From NCBI RefSeq assembly GCF_015687155.1, contig NZ_JADPQF010000003.1, positions 434,001 to 498,000 on the forward strand: a stretch of DNA of 64,000 nt. The letters run 5' to 3'. This stretch comes from Aliikangiella sp. G2MR2-5. GTDB lineage: Bacteria > Pseudomonadota > Gammaproteobacteria > Enterobacterales > Kangiellaceae. The notes beneath the pieces are model-generated. The model saw nothing but the letters and a program-made list of their open reading frames with translations. It searched no databases and had not been told where the DNA came from. The position numbers were made by a program, and so were the translations under genes. This document shows, piece after piece, positions 45,468-54,076 of the stretch. How positions within the stretch are numbered: position 1 is the stretch's first letter; each line of letters opens with the position of its first letter.

Positions 45468-47069
45468 CTATTGATGGGTATTTGAAGCCCAAACAGCTCC
45501 GCCGGTAGCATTGTAAATTACCAGGTTGCCGTCCCCCTGAAGAATTAGACGGTTTCCTGAACCATGGGTATGTGAAGCCCACAATGCATTCCCGTACTGG
45601 TCATATACAACCAGGTTTCCATCGCCCTGAAATATCGCTCTGTGCTGGCTACCCCAGTTGGTACCTGTAGCCCAGAGTGGTTCCGCAACTCTTCCATTGC
45701 TGAATCGATAAAGCACCAGATTTCCGTCATGTTGCATTACCAGATATCTGTTGTGAGTAGTAATTGCCTGACCTGTCAATAGCGTTAGTTGCCCTTTATT
45801 AGCAGATAAACTTGTTGCGTATTGTGGCTCTATAAAGTGTGTACTTTGTCCGCGAACATTCCACTGACCTTCACTGTTGCGATCATCGTGGTTTAACCAT
45901 ACATTAGAAAAGCCCTTAGTCTCTTTTGCTTGTTTTAGCTGCTGGTTATGATAGCTATTGGTTGGAACGCTAAAGTGATAGCTATTACCGAGAGCCTGAC
46001 AGTAGGATTCGCCTTGTTGCCAGGTTCCCACATCCTGTGTAACCGCCCATTCTCCGTTGCTCGCGTTTTCACAAGCGAAGGCGTAGATGTTATCGCAGTT
46101 TTGATCATCCCAACGGCCGTTACCCCATTGCAACGCACAATCCTGGTTACCACCCCAGTTATTGGGTTCGTTGTTATCCCAGCTCCAGATCCCTGCTTGC
46201 AGACGGCCGTCATCGGTGACCATATCGTCCAGATTAACGATGTTCGCTCCCTGGGCAAAGTAATTGGTAACATCCTGTGCATCAATATAATCATCGCTGC
46301 CGCCGGTAAAGATATCGCCGATGGCGCCGATGGTAGTTCTGTCTTCCCAAATGCGGCCTATATCACCTAATCCGGTAAAAACCATATTTTTCCAACTGGA
46401 GTTGCTACTGCACCCACCGTCTCCCCAAATCACGACTTTTTTTCCAGCGGCGATTACATCTGCCTTGGTTAGTTGACTGGAAATGTTACCGCATCCCTGA
46501 CTGGCGTATACCCAGTCGCCAAAATAACTGTTTACCTGGTTGTAGGCATCTTGATGATGACCATCCATATGGTCTTCAAAATAAAGAATGATTACCTGAT
46601 TGTCACTGTCACTACTGTTTAGCCAATTGCGTATTTCTGCTAATCCTTCTTTCAGATATTTATCATTAATACTACAGAATCCATGGCACATTAACAGTCG
46701 TTTAGGATAGGAAAATATACCTTCCATTTTTACCGTCCAATGAACATCGATTTCGATGAATCGCGCGCCCATTCGAAGTTGATCGTAAATACTATATTTT
46801 TGCTGTGGGTCAAGGTAGCGACAACCAACGCTGAAATTGCAGCTGGTATAAGCCTCCGAGTTATAAGTGTTGTGAGTGCCGGGAATATTGTTGTCCGCCA
46901 TCGGGGAATAGATATCGAGTAAACGCTGTTTGGCCAGCGTTCGTCCTTGCCAGCTATTTTTAAAGTTTTCAATTGTGTCTGCCAAGCTCGCGTCTGACCA
47001 TCCAACGAGTATAGAAAGGCCAAGCATAGAAAGTAGTCGAGTGAGAAGTCGTCCAAAAGATTCAAGCAT
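45468..47069 (-). CDS. Secreted PI-PLC-like phosphodiesterase with C-type-lectin-like and bulb-lectin domains
   Basis: A 533-residue exported protein. Signal peptide (about 1-30, ASLA-DT). PI-PLC X-like domain (about 55-290) with GTHNTY (His66), FIEIDVHW (E106, D108), CHGFC (His129) and VIILYFEDHM. Next (about 290-405) are both halves of a C-type lectin-like fold: the C-terminal half first (WDNNEPNNWGGNQDC ... WDDQNC ... FACE, 297-334), then what looks like the N-terminal half (GTWQQGESYCQALG ... WLNHDDRNSEGQWNV, 348-405). A bulb-type mannose-binding lectin ends the protein, with three intact QxDxNxVxY sites (446-454, 481-489, 511-519). Ribosome site GAGG 9 nt upstream. Probably co-transcribed with the lipoprotein gene 53 bp upstream. 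Confidence 0.82.
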   Translation of the reverse strand: MLESFGRLLTRLLSMLGLSILVGWSDASLADTIENFKNSWQGRTLAKQRLLDIYSPMADNNIPGTHNTYNSEAYTSCNFSVGCRYLDPQQKYSIYDQLRMGARFIEIDVHWTVKMEGIFSYPKRLLMCHGFCSINDKYLKEGLAEIRNWLNSSDSDNQVIILYFEDHMDGHHQDAYNQVNSYFGDWVYASQGCGNISSQLTKADVIAAGKKVVIWGDGGCSSNSSWKNMVFTGLGDIGRIWEDRTTIGAIGDIFTGGSDDYIDAQDVTNYFAQGANIVNLDDMVTDDGRLQAGIWSWDNNEPNNWGGNQDCALQWGNGRWDDQNCDNIYAFACENASNGEWAVTQDVGTWQQGESYCQALGNSYHFSVPTNSYHNQQLKQAKETKGFSNVWLNHDDRNSEGQWNVRGQSTHFIEPQYATSLSANKGQLTLLTGQAITTHNRYLVMQHDGNLVLYRFSNGRVAEPLWATGTNWGSQHRAIFQGDGNLVVYDQYGNALWASHTHGSGNRLILQGDGNLVIYNATGGAVWASNTHQ

Positions 47070-47122
47070 CAGTAGGTTCCTCTGTTAAGGTTATTATTTT
47101 AAGCAGGATTGAATGTTTTTAT

Positions 47123-48040
47123 TTATTGGCATTGAGCTAAGTCAAAATTAAAAGTAGCGGTGCTAATCCGATTGCCGATCTGACTTTGTTTGTCGAACAA
47201 AATTCCGCGTTCAGTAGCGACAACTTGGTAACTGCTAAATAGAGGCGGTTTCCCGACTAATAATGAAGATGCACCTTGATAGCTGGCAAAACCTGTCTTG
47301 TATTTAACTTCGCCCTCCCTGGAAATGTATACCAGCTGGCCTCCGACAAAATCGGCAGCTAGAACTCCATTACAATATGGAGTGATATCATCATAAATGG
47401 TCAGGCGATTGAAAAACTGGTTGGCATAGGTCGCATTTTCGTCTTCAGCGATGAGCATATTTTTGATAGAACCACCGTCGCTAAACCAAAGACTGTTTTC
47501 TACAAATTTAATACCGTTGGGATGAAATACATTGTGGTTTCCGTTGGCCCAGTTATGTTCGATTGAATTCACTTCTTTCTGATTGACCGTGATCCTGGAA
47601 ATTGAACCACTGCCAAGATAGGCTGTGTTGGCCAGATAGAGAGTCGACTCGCCATCACCAGTCAAGCCATTGGGTAGGTCGAGCTCACTGATATCCGCTA
47701 TTTTTAAAAGTTTGCTGTCACGCGCATTTAAGTCCAGAGCCAGCAAATGCTTCTTGGCGTTAACTAGCTTAATTTCACTACAAACAGTATATAAGGTATC
47801 AGCAAGCTGGGTGATGCCGGCAAATGCACATTCAAAGTCGCTAATGACTTTTAATTGATATTCTTCATTAACCGCGTTTTTGAGAAGTTCATAAAATCCT
47901 TCACCAGAAGATACGAAGAGTCTTCCATCATCTGTAAAGAAAAGATTCTCGGCTTCAGCCAGGCGAGCGACTTCCTGTTTGATGTAACAAGCGTTCAATA
48001 GGAGAGAGAGAAAGGCGACGGTAACTAGTCTCAGTTTCAT
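47123..48040 (-). CDS. Beta-propeller lipoprotein (SMP-30/NHL-like)
   Basis: About 305 residues. The open frame starts at 48115, but ATG 48040 follows AGGAG by 6 nt and opens a lipoprotein signal (MKLRLVTVAFLSLLLNAC, lipobox LNAC). The mature part has repeated strands resembling a six-bladed SMP-30/NHL propeller (LPNGLTGDGESTLYLANTAY, HPNGIKFVENSLWFSDGG, GVLAADFVGGQLVYI). Likely envelope-anchored. It is followed 53 bp later by the PI-PLC/lectin gene in the same direction. Confidence 0.75.
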   Translation of the reverse strand: MKLRLVTVAFLSLLLNACYIKQEVARLAEAENLFFTDDGRLFVSSGEGFYELLKNAVNEEYQLKVISDFECAFAGITQLADTLYTVCSEIKLVNAKKHLLALDLNARDSKLLKIADISELDLPNGLTGDGESTLYLANTAYLGSGSISRITVNQKEVNSIEHNWANGNHNVFHPNGIKFVENSLWFSDGGSIKNMLIAEDENATYANQFFNRLTIYDDITPYCNGVLAADFVGGQLVYISREGEVKYKTGFASYQGASSLLVGKPPLFSSYQVVATERGILFDKQSQIGNRISTATFNFDLAQCQ

Positions 48041-48327
48041 GGGGGCTCCTGGGTACACTTTTATTTTATTGTTATCTGGTCCTACCAGAGTAGGAGGGGT
48101 TAAATTCGAGATCAATTACCAAATTGAGATAGTTTATTAATTAACCAATGTTCGTTTTATTGTGGAAACAGGAAGCCATTTTTATCGACATAGATAGGCT
48201 GCTTTTTCGACTTAATAAAGGTTTGTTTGTTTAGTTGAAGTCCAACTAAGCCTTCGGCGCTAGTATTCGAGTTTAGGATCACGTAGAATCCGCCCCCCTT
48301 TTTTCTGTGCAGTATTTGGAGGTGATT

Positions 48328-49689
48328 ATGTACGCAGGTCTGGATTATGGTACTTCTAGCTCGGCTATCGGGATAATTGAAGAAGAGCTTCCAAAACTCC
48401 TCCCTATTCAAGCGCATGAGCCCTTTCTTCCCTCGACACTATATACGCTGGATCGTAGCTTTGTTTGTGAATATTTGGCGAAAAGTCTGCCAGAGCATTC
48501 GCGTGACCATTATATTGGGCAGCGAAAGCAGCAATTACTGAAAGCATCCGCTTTCCGCCGCTCATTTGATATGGAAAGTGACGAGGTCGCACAGTTTTTC
48601 GGGCAGCGAGCCATTGAAGAATATATCGAATATCCCGAAGAGGGACTTTTTATTAAGTCTCCCAAATCTTTTCTCGGCTCAACCGGCCTAAATCAAAGCC
48701 AGCTGTCGTTTTTTGAAGATCTGGTTACCGCGATGCTGCTTTATATCAAACAAAATGCAGAAGTTCATACCCAACAAAAGATTACAAGGGTCGTGATAGG
48801 GCGACCTGTTAACTTTCAGGGAGTCAGTAGTAGCGAAAGTAATCGGCAGGCAATCGATATCATGACTTTGGCAGCGAAACGCTGTGGATATCAAGAGATT
48901 GAATTTCTGTATGAGCCTCTGGCTGCAGGTGTTGACTTTGAAACAGGGTTAAACCAGGACATGCTGGTGCTCGTGGTAGATATCGGTGGAGGTACCACAG
49001 ATTGCTCTATGGTAAAAATGGGACCCTCTTATGTAAAAAAAGACGTTCGAGAAGAAGACTTTCTCGCTCATACTGGTTCTCGGACCGGTGGTAACGATCT
49101 TGATATTGCCACTGCCTATCATCAGTTTATGCCTCTTTTTGGATTGGGGAGTATGCAAACCAAAGGTATCGAAATGCCAGCTGCGCCTTTTTGGAGTGCG
49201 GTATCGATCAACAATGTGGGTGAACAGGCCAAGTTTGCCAGTGACTCATTTGCCAGAGAGCTCAAAGCCTTGAGGCGAGACGCGCAGCGCGTCGAATTGC
49301 TGGACCGATTAATTCACCTTCAAGCGAATAAACTCAATCATCGACTGGTAAGAAGTGCCGAATTGACAAAAATTGCGCTGAGTGACAAGCCGAAAGTACG
49401 TACTGAGCTGGAATATGTTGAGTCAGATCTGGAGTTGAATATTTCAGAGGATGATTTTAAAAGGGCAATTAATCGTCCCGCTCAGCAAATTCAGTCCTTA
49501 ATTAGCGAAGCGGTTAAGCAGGCGCAGACTAAGCCCGATGTTATTTATATCACCGGAGGTTCCGCAAAATCACCGACGGTTAGAAAAGTGGTCAATCAAG
49601 TGCTTCCTGGTGTGGATATTCTGGACGGTGACTATTATGGCAGTGTTGCCGCAGGGTTAACTAAGTGGGCTCATCGAATTTGGCGTTAG
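48328..49689 (+). CDS. yegD: Hsp70-family chaperone YegD
   Basis: A 453-residue actin/Hsp70-fold ATPase of the YegD group, lacking the DnaK substrate-binding domain. Phosphate-binding motifs are visible as GLDYGTSSSAIG at the N-terminus, VVDIGGGTTDCSMV and ITGGSAKSPTVRKV. Chosen start ATG 48328 has GGAGG 5 nt before it. The ORF extension to a GTG at 48307 is not needed. It runs divergently from the propeller lipoprotein gene, and is followed by 244 bp without a gene. Confidence 0.92.
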   Translation: MYAGLDYGTSSSAIGIIEEELPKLLPIQAHEPFLPSTLYTLDRSFVCEYLAKSLPEHSRDHYIGQRKQQLLKASAFRRSFDMESDEVAQFFGQRAIEEYIEYPEEGLFIKSPKSFLGSTGLNQSQLSFFEDLVTAMLLYIKQNAEVHTQQKITRVVIGRPVNFQGVSSSESNRQAIDIMTLAAKRCGYQEIEFLYEPLAAGVDFETGLNQDMLVLVVDIGGGTTDCSMVKMGPSYVKKDVREEDFLAHTGSRTGGNDLDIATAYHQFMPLFGLGSMQTKGIEMPAAPFWSAVSINNVGEQAKFASDSFARELKALRRDAQRVELLDRLIHLQANKLNHRLVRSAELTKIALSDKPKVRTELEYVESDLELNISEDDFKRAINRPAQQIQSLISEAVKQAQTKPDVIYITGGSAKSPTVRKVVNQVLPGVDILDGDYYGSVAAGLTKWAHRIWR

Positions 49690-49933
49690 AACGGTACAAC
49701 CAGGAAATACATGTTTCTTCATTATTATATATTGATAATGTATATCTCAATATATAGGATAGCCTCATATTCGTAGGGAATAGAGTATTGAGTTTTCTAA
49801 TTTATAGTTTTTAATTCCTATTGGGCGCGCTTGGCCAAAGAGATTGAAAAGTTCAAAATACTATAAATCAACGAAATAGAATTGATATCAATTTCTTTCC
49901 TAAGTCATGTTCTCAATTTTTTAAATCGGTTTG

Positions 49934-50500
49934 ATGTCAGGTGACAGAGTGCAAGTTTTTTTAGTTCGTATTTTTCTTATTTTTTCCATCGTTTTAATAA
50001 CTAGCTGTGCAAGTAAATTAAAAAAGTTATCTGAAGATAAAGATATTCAGCTTACTGGTGATAGTGGTTATGTGCTTATTGGTATTGATACCAATAGAGA
50101 TCTTTATAAAATCTTATTAGATGGACCTCGTCGGATAGAGTTGTCTTCTGCAGATTTGGCTGAGGGGGAAAGTTACATCCTTTCTCAGTTAGAAGCGGGA
50201 GAATATTCCGTCGATCGTCTGTATGTTAGTAATTATATGTATTACAAATTTGATAACGACGACAACTTTCGGTTTGTAGTTAAACCGGGCACCATAAACT
50301 ATGTTGGACACCTGAATATTGTCACTAGAGGATTCTGGTATCCTACTTCGTATTTAAGACTTGATAACAGAAGTTCACAATCTTTAGTATTTATGGAAGA
50401 TAAATTTCCGAGTATTCTGAGAAGTAGAATGCTTATCTATGGTGGTCCGGGGGAGGATGCCTTTTATTCATACATAGATAATGGTAAAGGAGATAAATAA
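49934..50500 (+). CDS. Uncharacterised lipoprotein
   Basis: About 188 residues, with a lipoprotein signal ending in LITSC (lipobox). No family recognised. The mature part is soluble and probably beta-rich (GDSGYVLIGIDTNRD, LSQLEAGEYSVDRLYVSNYMYYKF, VVKPGTINYVGHLNI). Starts could be ATG 49934 or GTG 49949, the latter with AGGTGA just before it. Its stop overlaps the ATG of the S9 peptidase gene by one base, so both are translated from one transcript and may work together. Confidence 0.8.
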   Translation: MSGDRVQVFLVRIFLIFSIVLITSCASKLKKLSEDKDIQLTGDSGYVLIGIDTNRDLYKILLDGPRRIELSSADLAEGESYILSQLEAGEYSVDRLYVSNYMYYKFDNDDNFRFVVKPGTINYVGHLNIVTRGFWYPTSYLRLDNRSSQSLVFMEDKFPSILRSRMLIYGGPGEDAFYSYIDNGKGDK

Positions 50501-53379
50501 TGAGAATTCTAAAGTTTATCATATGCCTTACAATTACTTTTTCAACGAATTCATTCTCTTCTCCGATAGAGTCTTCGAAATTATTTACTTATCCTGAAGC
50601 ATTTGACTTTAAAATTTCTCCTGACGGAGGGCTTATATCTGCGATTAAACAGGACGATAAGAAGAGAGAATTACTTTTTATTGATACTGAAAGTAATCTA
50701 ATAGAAATGGTGTTGAATATTGGACTTGATGTTCGTTTGCTTTCCTATCATTGGTTGAATGATGAACAGTTGATTTTACTAGCTCAATACGAAAGTACGA
50801 GAATGTACCTGGTTGCAACAATTAGCGGGAAAAAAGTCAAATTAAAGGCTTCAAAAGCTAGCGGCTACCTGATTGATGTACTTTCGCATGAACCTGACAA
50901 GATACTGTTCGCACGCAATACCCGTGGTCAATACTATCGTATTTATGTTGTCAGCATTGAAGAATTCATAGATAACAGTTTTTCTGATGCTACAGAAGTA
51001 CTACATAATGGAGAAAATATTTCAAGATTTTCTTTTGATCAAAGGAGTCAAAGGATAATTACTCAAACTTATGATAAAGAAACGAAAGTTTTATCAATAA
51101 AATCACTGCCTATTTCAGGCGGTAAGTGGCGGCTACTATTGGAGAAAAATGTCGAAGATATTGAGTTTAGTCTGGCGGCAATCTTAAGTTCTGAATATGT
51201 TACTGTTTTAACCAATCAAGAAACAGATAAAGTAGCGCTTCAAAAATACAATATTAAAAAGCAAAAACTGGAAGAGGTTATTTACGAACATCCAAAGTAT
51301 GACTTGAAGGAGGCAAGCTACAATCGAGAAGGAAAATTGTTATCGGTTGTTTATGAAGAGCTCGGATTGATGAGGAGAGAGTACTTTAATCCTGTAGGAA
51401 AACAAATGGGAAAGCAACTATCCCAACTTTTTCCCGGAAAAGAATATTTCTTAGTAGACTATAGTAAAGACTTTTCAAAATCAGTACTAAAAGTTCAGGG
51501 TGCTACTTTACCCGGTGACTACTTCACTTTTGATGCTAAGCGGGCCCAACTAAGACCGTTATTATTGGCTTATCCGCAGTTGGAAAATGAGAAACTATAT
51601 TCTTCAAAAGCTTTCACTGTAATGACGTCTGATAAAGATGAGGTAGAAGCGTTTCTAACTTTGGCAGATAACGAGTTAGACCATAAAACTTTGTTGGTTA
51701 TGCCTCATGGCGGACCTATTGGCATTAAGGAAAGCGATCGTTATAACTCTCAAGTCCAGTACTTTGTTAGTCGAGGGTTTTCTGTTTTGCGAGTCAACTT
51801 TAGAGGTTCGAGAGGATTTGGTAAAAAATTTAAAAATAGAGGGGTTGGTGAATTTGGAAAACTTATTGAACGGGATATATCAACGGTTGTCGAGCAGGTC
51901 ATAAGCAAGTATAAATTTGATAAAATGTGTTCTGTCGGTGCTAGTTATGGTGGATATTCTTCTGTTATGCTGGCAATTAAGCATCCGGAAAAATATGATT
52001 GTGTTGTCGGAGCGATGGGGATCTATGATCTACTATTGGCTTTTAATCATAATAATTATGTTGCCCAAGAGAAGAACAGAAAGCCAATTGAAAACGTTAT
52101 CGGCAAGTATGATCCAAACTTAAAAGATACTTCGCCTGTTTATTTGGCAAGCAAATTGAAAGCCCCTATTCTTTTAATTGCTGGTATCGAAGATCAGACT
52201 GCGGTATTCGAACATACTCATCGATTGGAGTATATGTTGAAAAAGAATAAAAAGCCGGTTGAAACTATGTATTATGAAAATACTGGGCATGGACACTACT
52301 CTTGGAGTGGAGATCGACACGAAGCAGCAATTACTTATGATTTTTTGATGAGAACGCTAAATCTAACGGAACCATCTCCGAAAAGCCTGTCAGCTTCAGC
52401 AAGAAAAGCGATTGCAACAGATTATGCGATAATTGCAGACAAGTTCTGGTTTGAAGACAATGTTGAGAATGATAAAGATAAATCGCTCGAATTTTATCGA
52501 AAGGCGGCTGAGTATGAAGAGCCAAGAGCAATGTTCAATGTCGGCGCCTTTTATCATAGCGGAGATCAAGTAACTAAAGATATTTCAAAAGCAATTACCT
52601 ATTATAGAAAGGCTGCAAACCTCGATTATGCCAAGGCTCATAGTAGGTTGGGCAGAATGTATATGGAAGGAGAGCATTTAGATGTTAACTGGGAAAAAGC
52701 GAAGGAACATTTAGAGAAAGCCCTTAACCTCGATGATACTCCTGAAAATTACTTTCGTTTGGCTCGTTTTGACTGTACTGCTCCAGGTAAGATGAGAAAT
52801 ATTAAACGATGTTTGGCTTCAATGAACCTGGACAGATTTGAAAGGCGATCCAAGAGACAATTCAATAGAGCCATTAATGGATTGCGTTCAGCAACACCCT
52901 GGATTTTGTCTGAAACTAAGTTCAATGAAGTGCAAAGGGAGAAGTTTGACAAAATTCTTAATATGGCTTTTGAGTTAAACGAAATGGATGTTTCTATAGA
53001 TTCAAAGAGAGTCGGTGCATTTGAGTTTATTGAAGGTGTAGGCTATGGAGTAAAAGATGAGTATAAAACTATCAGTAATGGTCCTTTAGTTAAACATAGT
53101 GAAAAGGATAATTATTACTATGGAATGATTTTTGAAGTCGATATTCCTGGGATAAATTCTTACCGAGATAAAGTGGGGATAGCCGCTCGATGGACCCAAA
53201 ACATGAAAGATGGAACAAAGAAGTATCCTAACGCGACAGTTCTATACGGAGCCCCCAAGGGTGAGTGGAAACTTATTAGAAAGTTTGATGATTTTGAAGG
53301 GGGGAACTCAGTAACGCTTGAGTTATTTGATTTGAAAGGTAAACCCATTTTTAAGGAAACCTTCATCATTAAATCATAA
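50500..53379 (+). CDS. S9-family prolyl oligopeptidase with Sel1 repeats
   Basis: A 959-residue exported peptidase. Signal peptide (FIICLTITFSTNSFSS). The first 380 residues fit the beta-propeller of prolyl oligopeptidase (FDFKISPDGGLISAIKQDD). The alpha/beta hydrolase follows with HGGPIG, nucleophile GASYGGYS (Ser482), GIEDQTAV (Asp) and TGHGHYSW (His). Unusual extra C-terminal parts: two or three Sel1-like repeats (about 665-760, e.g. EPRAMFNVGAFYHSGD) and an unrecognised domain of about 200 residues. Start ATG follows AAAGGAG, overlapping the preceding stop. Confidence 0.88.
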   Translation: MRILKFIICLTITFSTNSFSSPIESSKLFTYPEAFDFKISPDGGLISAIKQDDKKRELLFIDTESNLIEMVLNIGLDVRLLSYHWLNDEQLILLAQYESTRMYLVATISGKKVKLKASKASGYLIDVLSHEPDKILFARNTRGQYYRIYVVSIEEFIDNSFSDATEVLHNGENISRFSFDQRSQRIITQTYDKETKVLSIKSLPISGGKWRLLLEKNVEDIEFSLAAILSSEYVTVLTNQETDKVALQKYNIKKQKLEEVIYEHPKYDLKEASYNREGKLLSVVYEELGLMRREYFNPVGKQMGKQLSQLFPGKEYFLVDYSKDFSKSVLKVQGATLPGDYFTFDAKRAQLRPLLLAYPQLENEKLYSSKAFTVMTSDKDEVEAFLTLADNELDHKTLLVMPHGGPIGIKESDRYNSQVQYFVSRGFSVLRVNFRGSRGFGKKFKNRGVGEFGKLIERDISTVVEQVISKYKFDKMCSVGASYGGYSSVMLAIKHPEKYDCVVGAMGIYDLLLAFNHNNYVAQEKNRKPIENVIGKYDPNLKDTSPVYLASKLKAPILLIAGIEDQTAVFEHTHRLEYMLKKNKKPVETMYYENTGHGHYSWSGDRHEAAITYDFLMRTLNLTEPSPKSLSASARKAIATDYAIIADKFWFEDNVENDKDKSLEFYRKAAEYEEPRAMFNVGAFYHSGDQVTKDISKAITYYRKAANLDYAKAHSRLGRMYMEGEHLDVNWEKAKEHLEKALNLDDTPENYFRLARFDCTAPGKMRNIKRCLASMNLDRFERRSKRQFNRAINGLRSATPWILSETKFNEVQREKFDKILNMAFELNEMDVSIDSKRVGAFEFIEGVGYGVKDEYKTISNGPLVKHSEKDNYYYGMIFEVDIPGINSYRDKVGIAARWTQNMKDGTKKYPNATVLYGAPKGEWKLIRKFDDFEGGNSVTLELFDLKGKPIFKETFIIKS

Positions 53380-54076
53380 ATAGCAGTAATGATTTGGTAA
53401 ATCTCACTTAGGTTTTTGCTACTCGCGATTATAGATTAATAACTATGATTATAGCGAGTTTCTAGTTTGAGGATTAGAAAGCAACTGGGTATGTTCAGGC
53501 ATATTATCAGCGCATTAAGTACTAACGATTGATGTAGCAGTCAGTTTTTTATTTGAAGGCAAAAAAGGGGCTTTCTGCTGTGTCTGGTCGTTGAGGTATG
53601 GCTTGATAAAATAGAATGTCCTTGTTCTTTTGGTTAATTAGTTAATTTACTTTCAGGTAATTTAAAACCTAGGTGAGAGTAATAATGGTCATTTTTTTAC
53701 TAATATCAGTCAATGCACTTATAGGTACGTGAACAATTATCTGATTTTTGAGATTTATTTCCCTTCTTAGCGAATGCATACGTATTCATTCCTGTCACTC
53801 ATTGATCTATCAGCCTTCCGGCAGTATAAATTTTGCTCGACCAAAAGAGATGTTAAAAGCAATGGCTATAAAACTGCATTCTTCTTAATTCTACTGAGTT
53901 ATTTTTTAGAAATAAATATGCATTCGATTGCAGTGAAATAATAAAAATTAAAAGCCGATACGATTGTCAGAACGCATTTCTGACAAGCCCATTGAGCGCA
54001 GCCCGCCGTCGTGCTTTTCAAATATCGATGAATATTTGTCGATCGATAATTGTCAATAGATTCAAATAGGTGAGTC
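53380..54076. other. Intergenic region upstream of the amylase gene
   Basis: About 700 AT-rich bp, the largest gene-free stretch here. It holds the perfect inverted repeat at 53964-53986 and no open frame I can support. A TCGATCGAT-type palindromic stretch lies at about 54040. Confidence 0.5.
53964..53986. promoter_or_regulatory. Operator candidate for the amylase gene
   Basis: Perfect 9-bp inverted repeat TTGTCAGAA - CGCAT - TTCTGACAA, about 90 bp upstream of the amylase ATG. The heptamer TTGTCAG recurs upstream of the pullulanase gene at 56177-56183. Confidence 0.5.

Noticed and set aside
48157-48417. 86-codon minus-strand ORF overlapping the yegD start
   Set aside because: Overlaps yegD over its 5' end, has no ribosome site and no recognised domain, though its C-terminal end (after 48330) looks vaguely coding.
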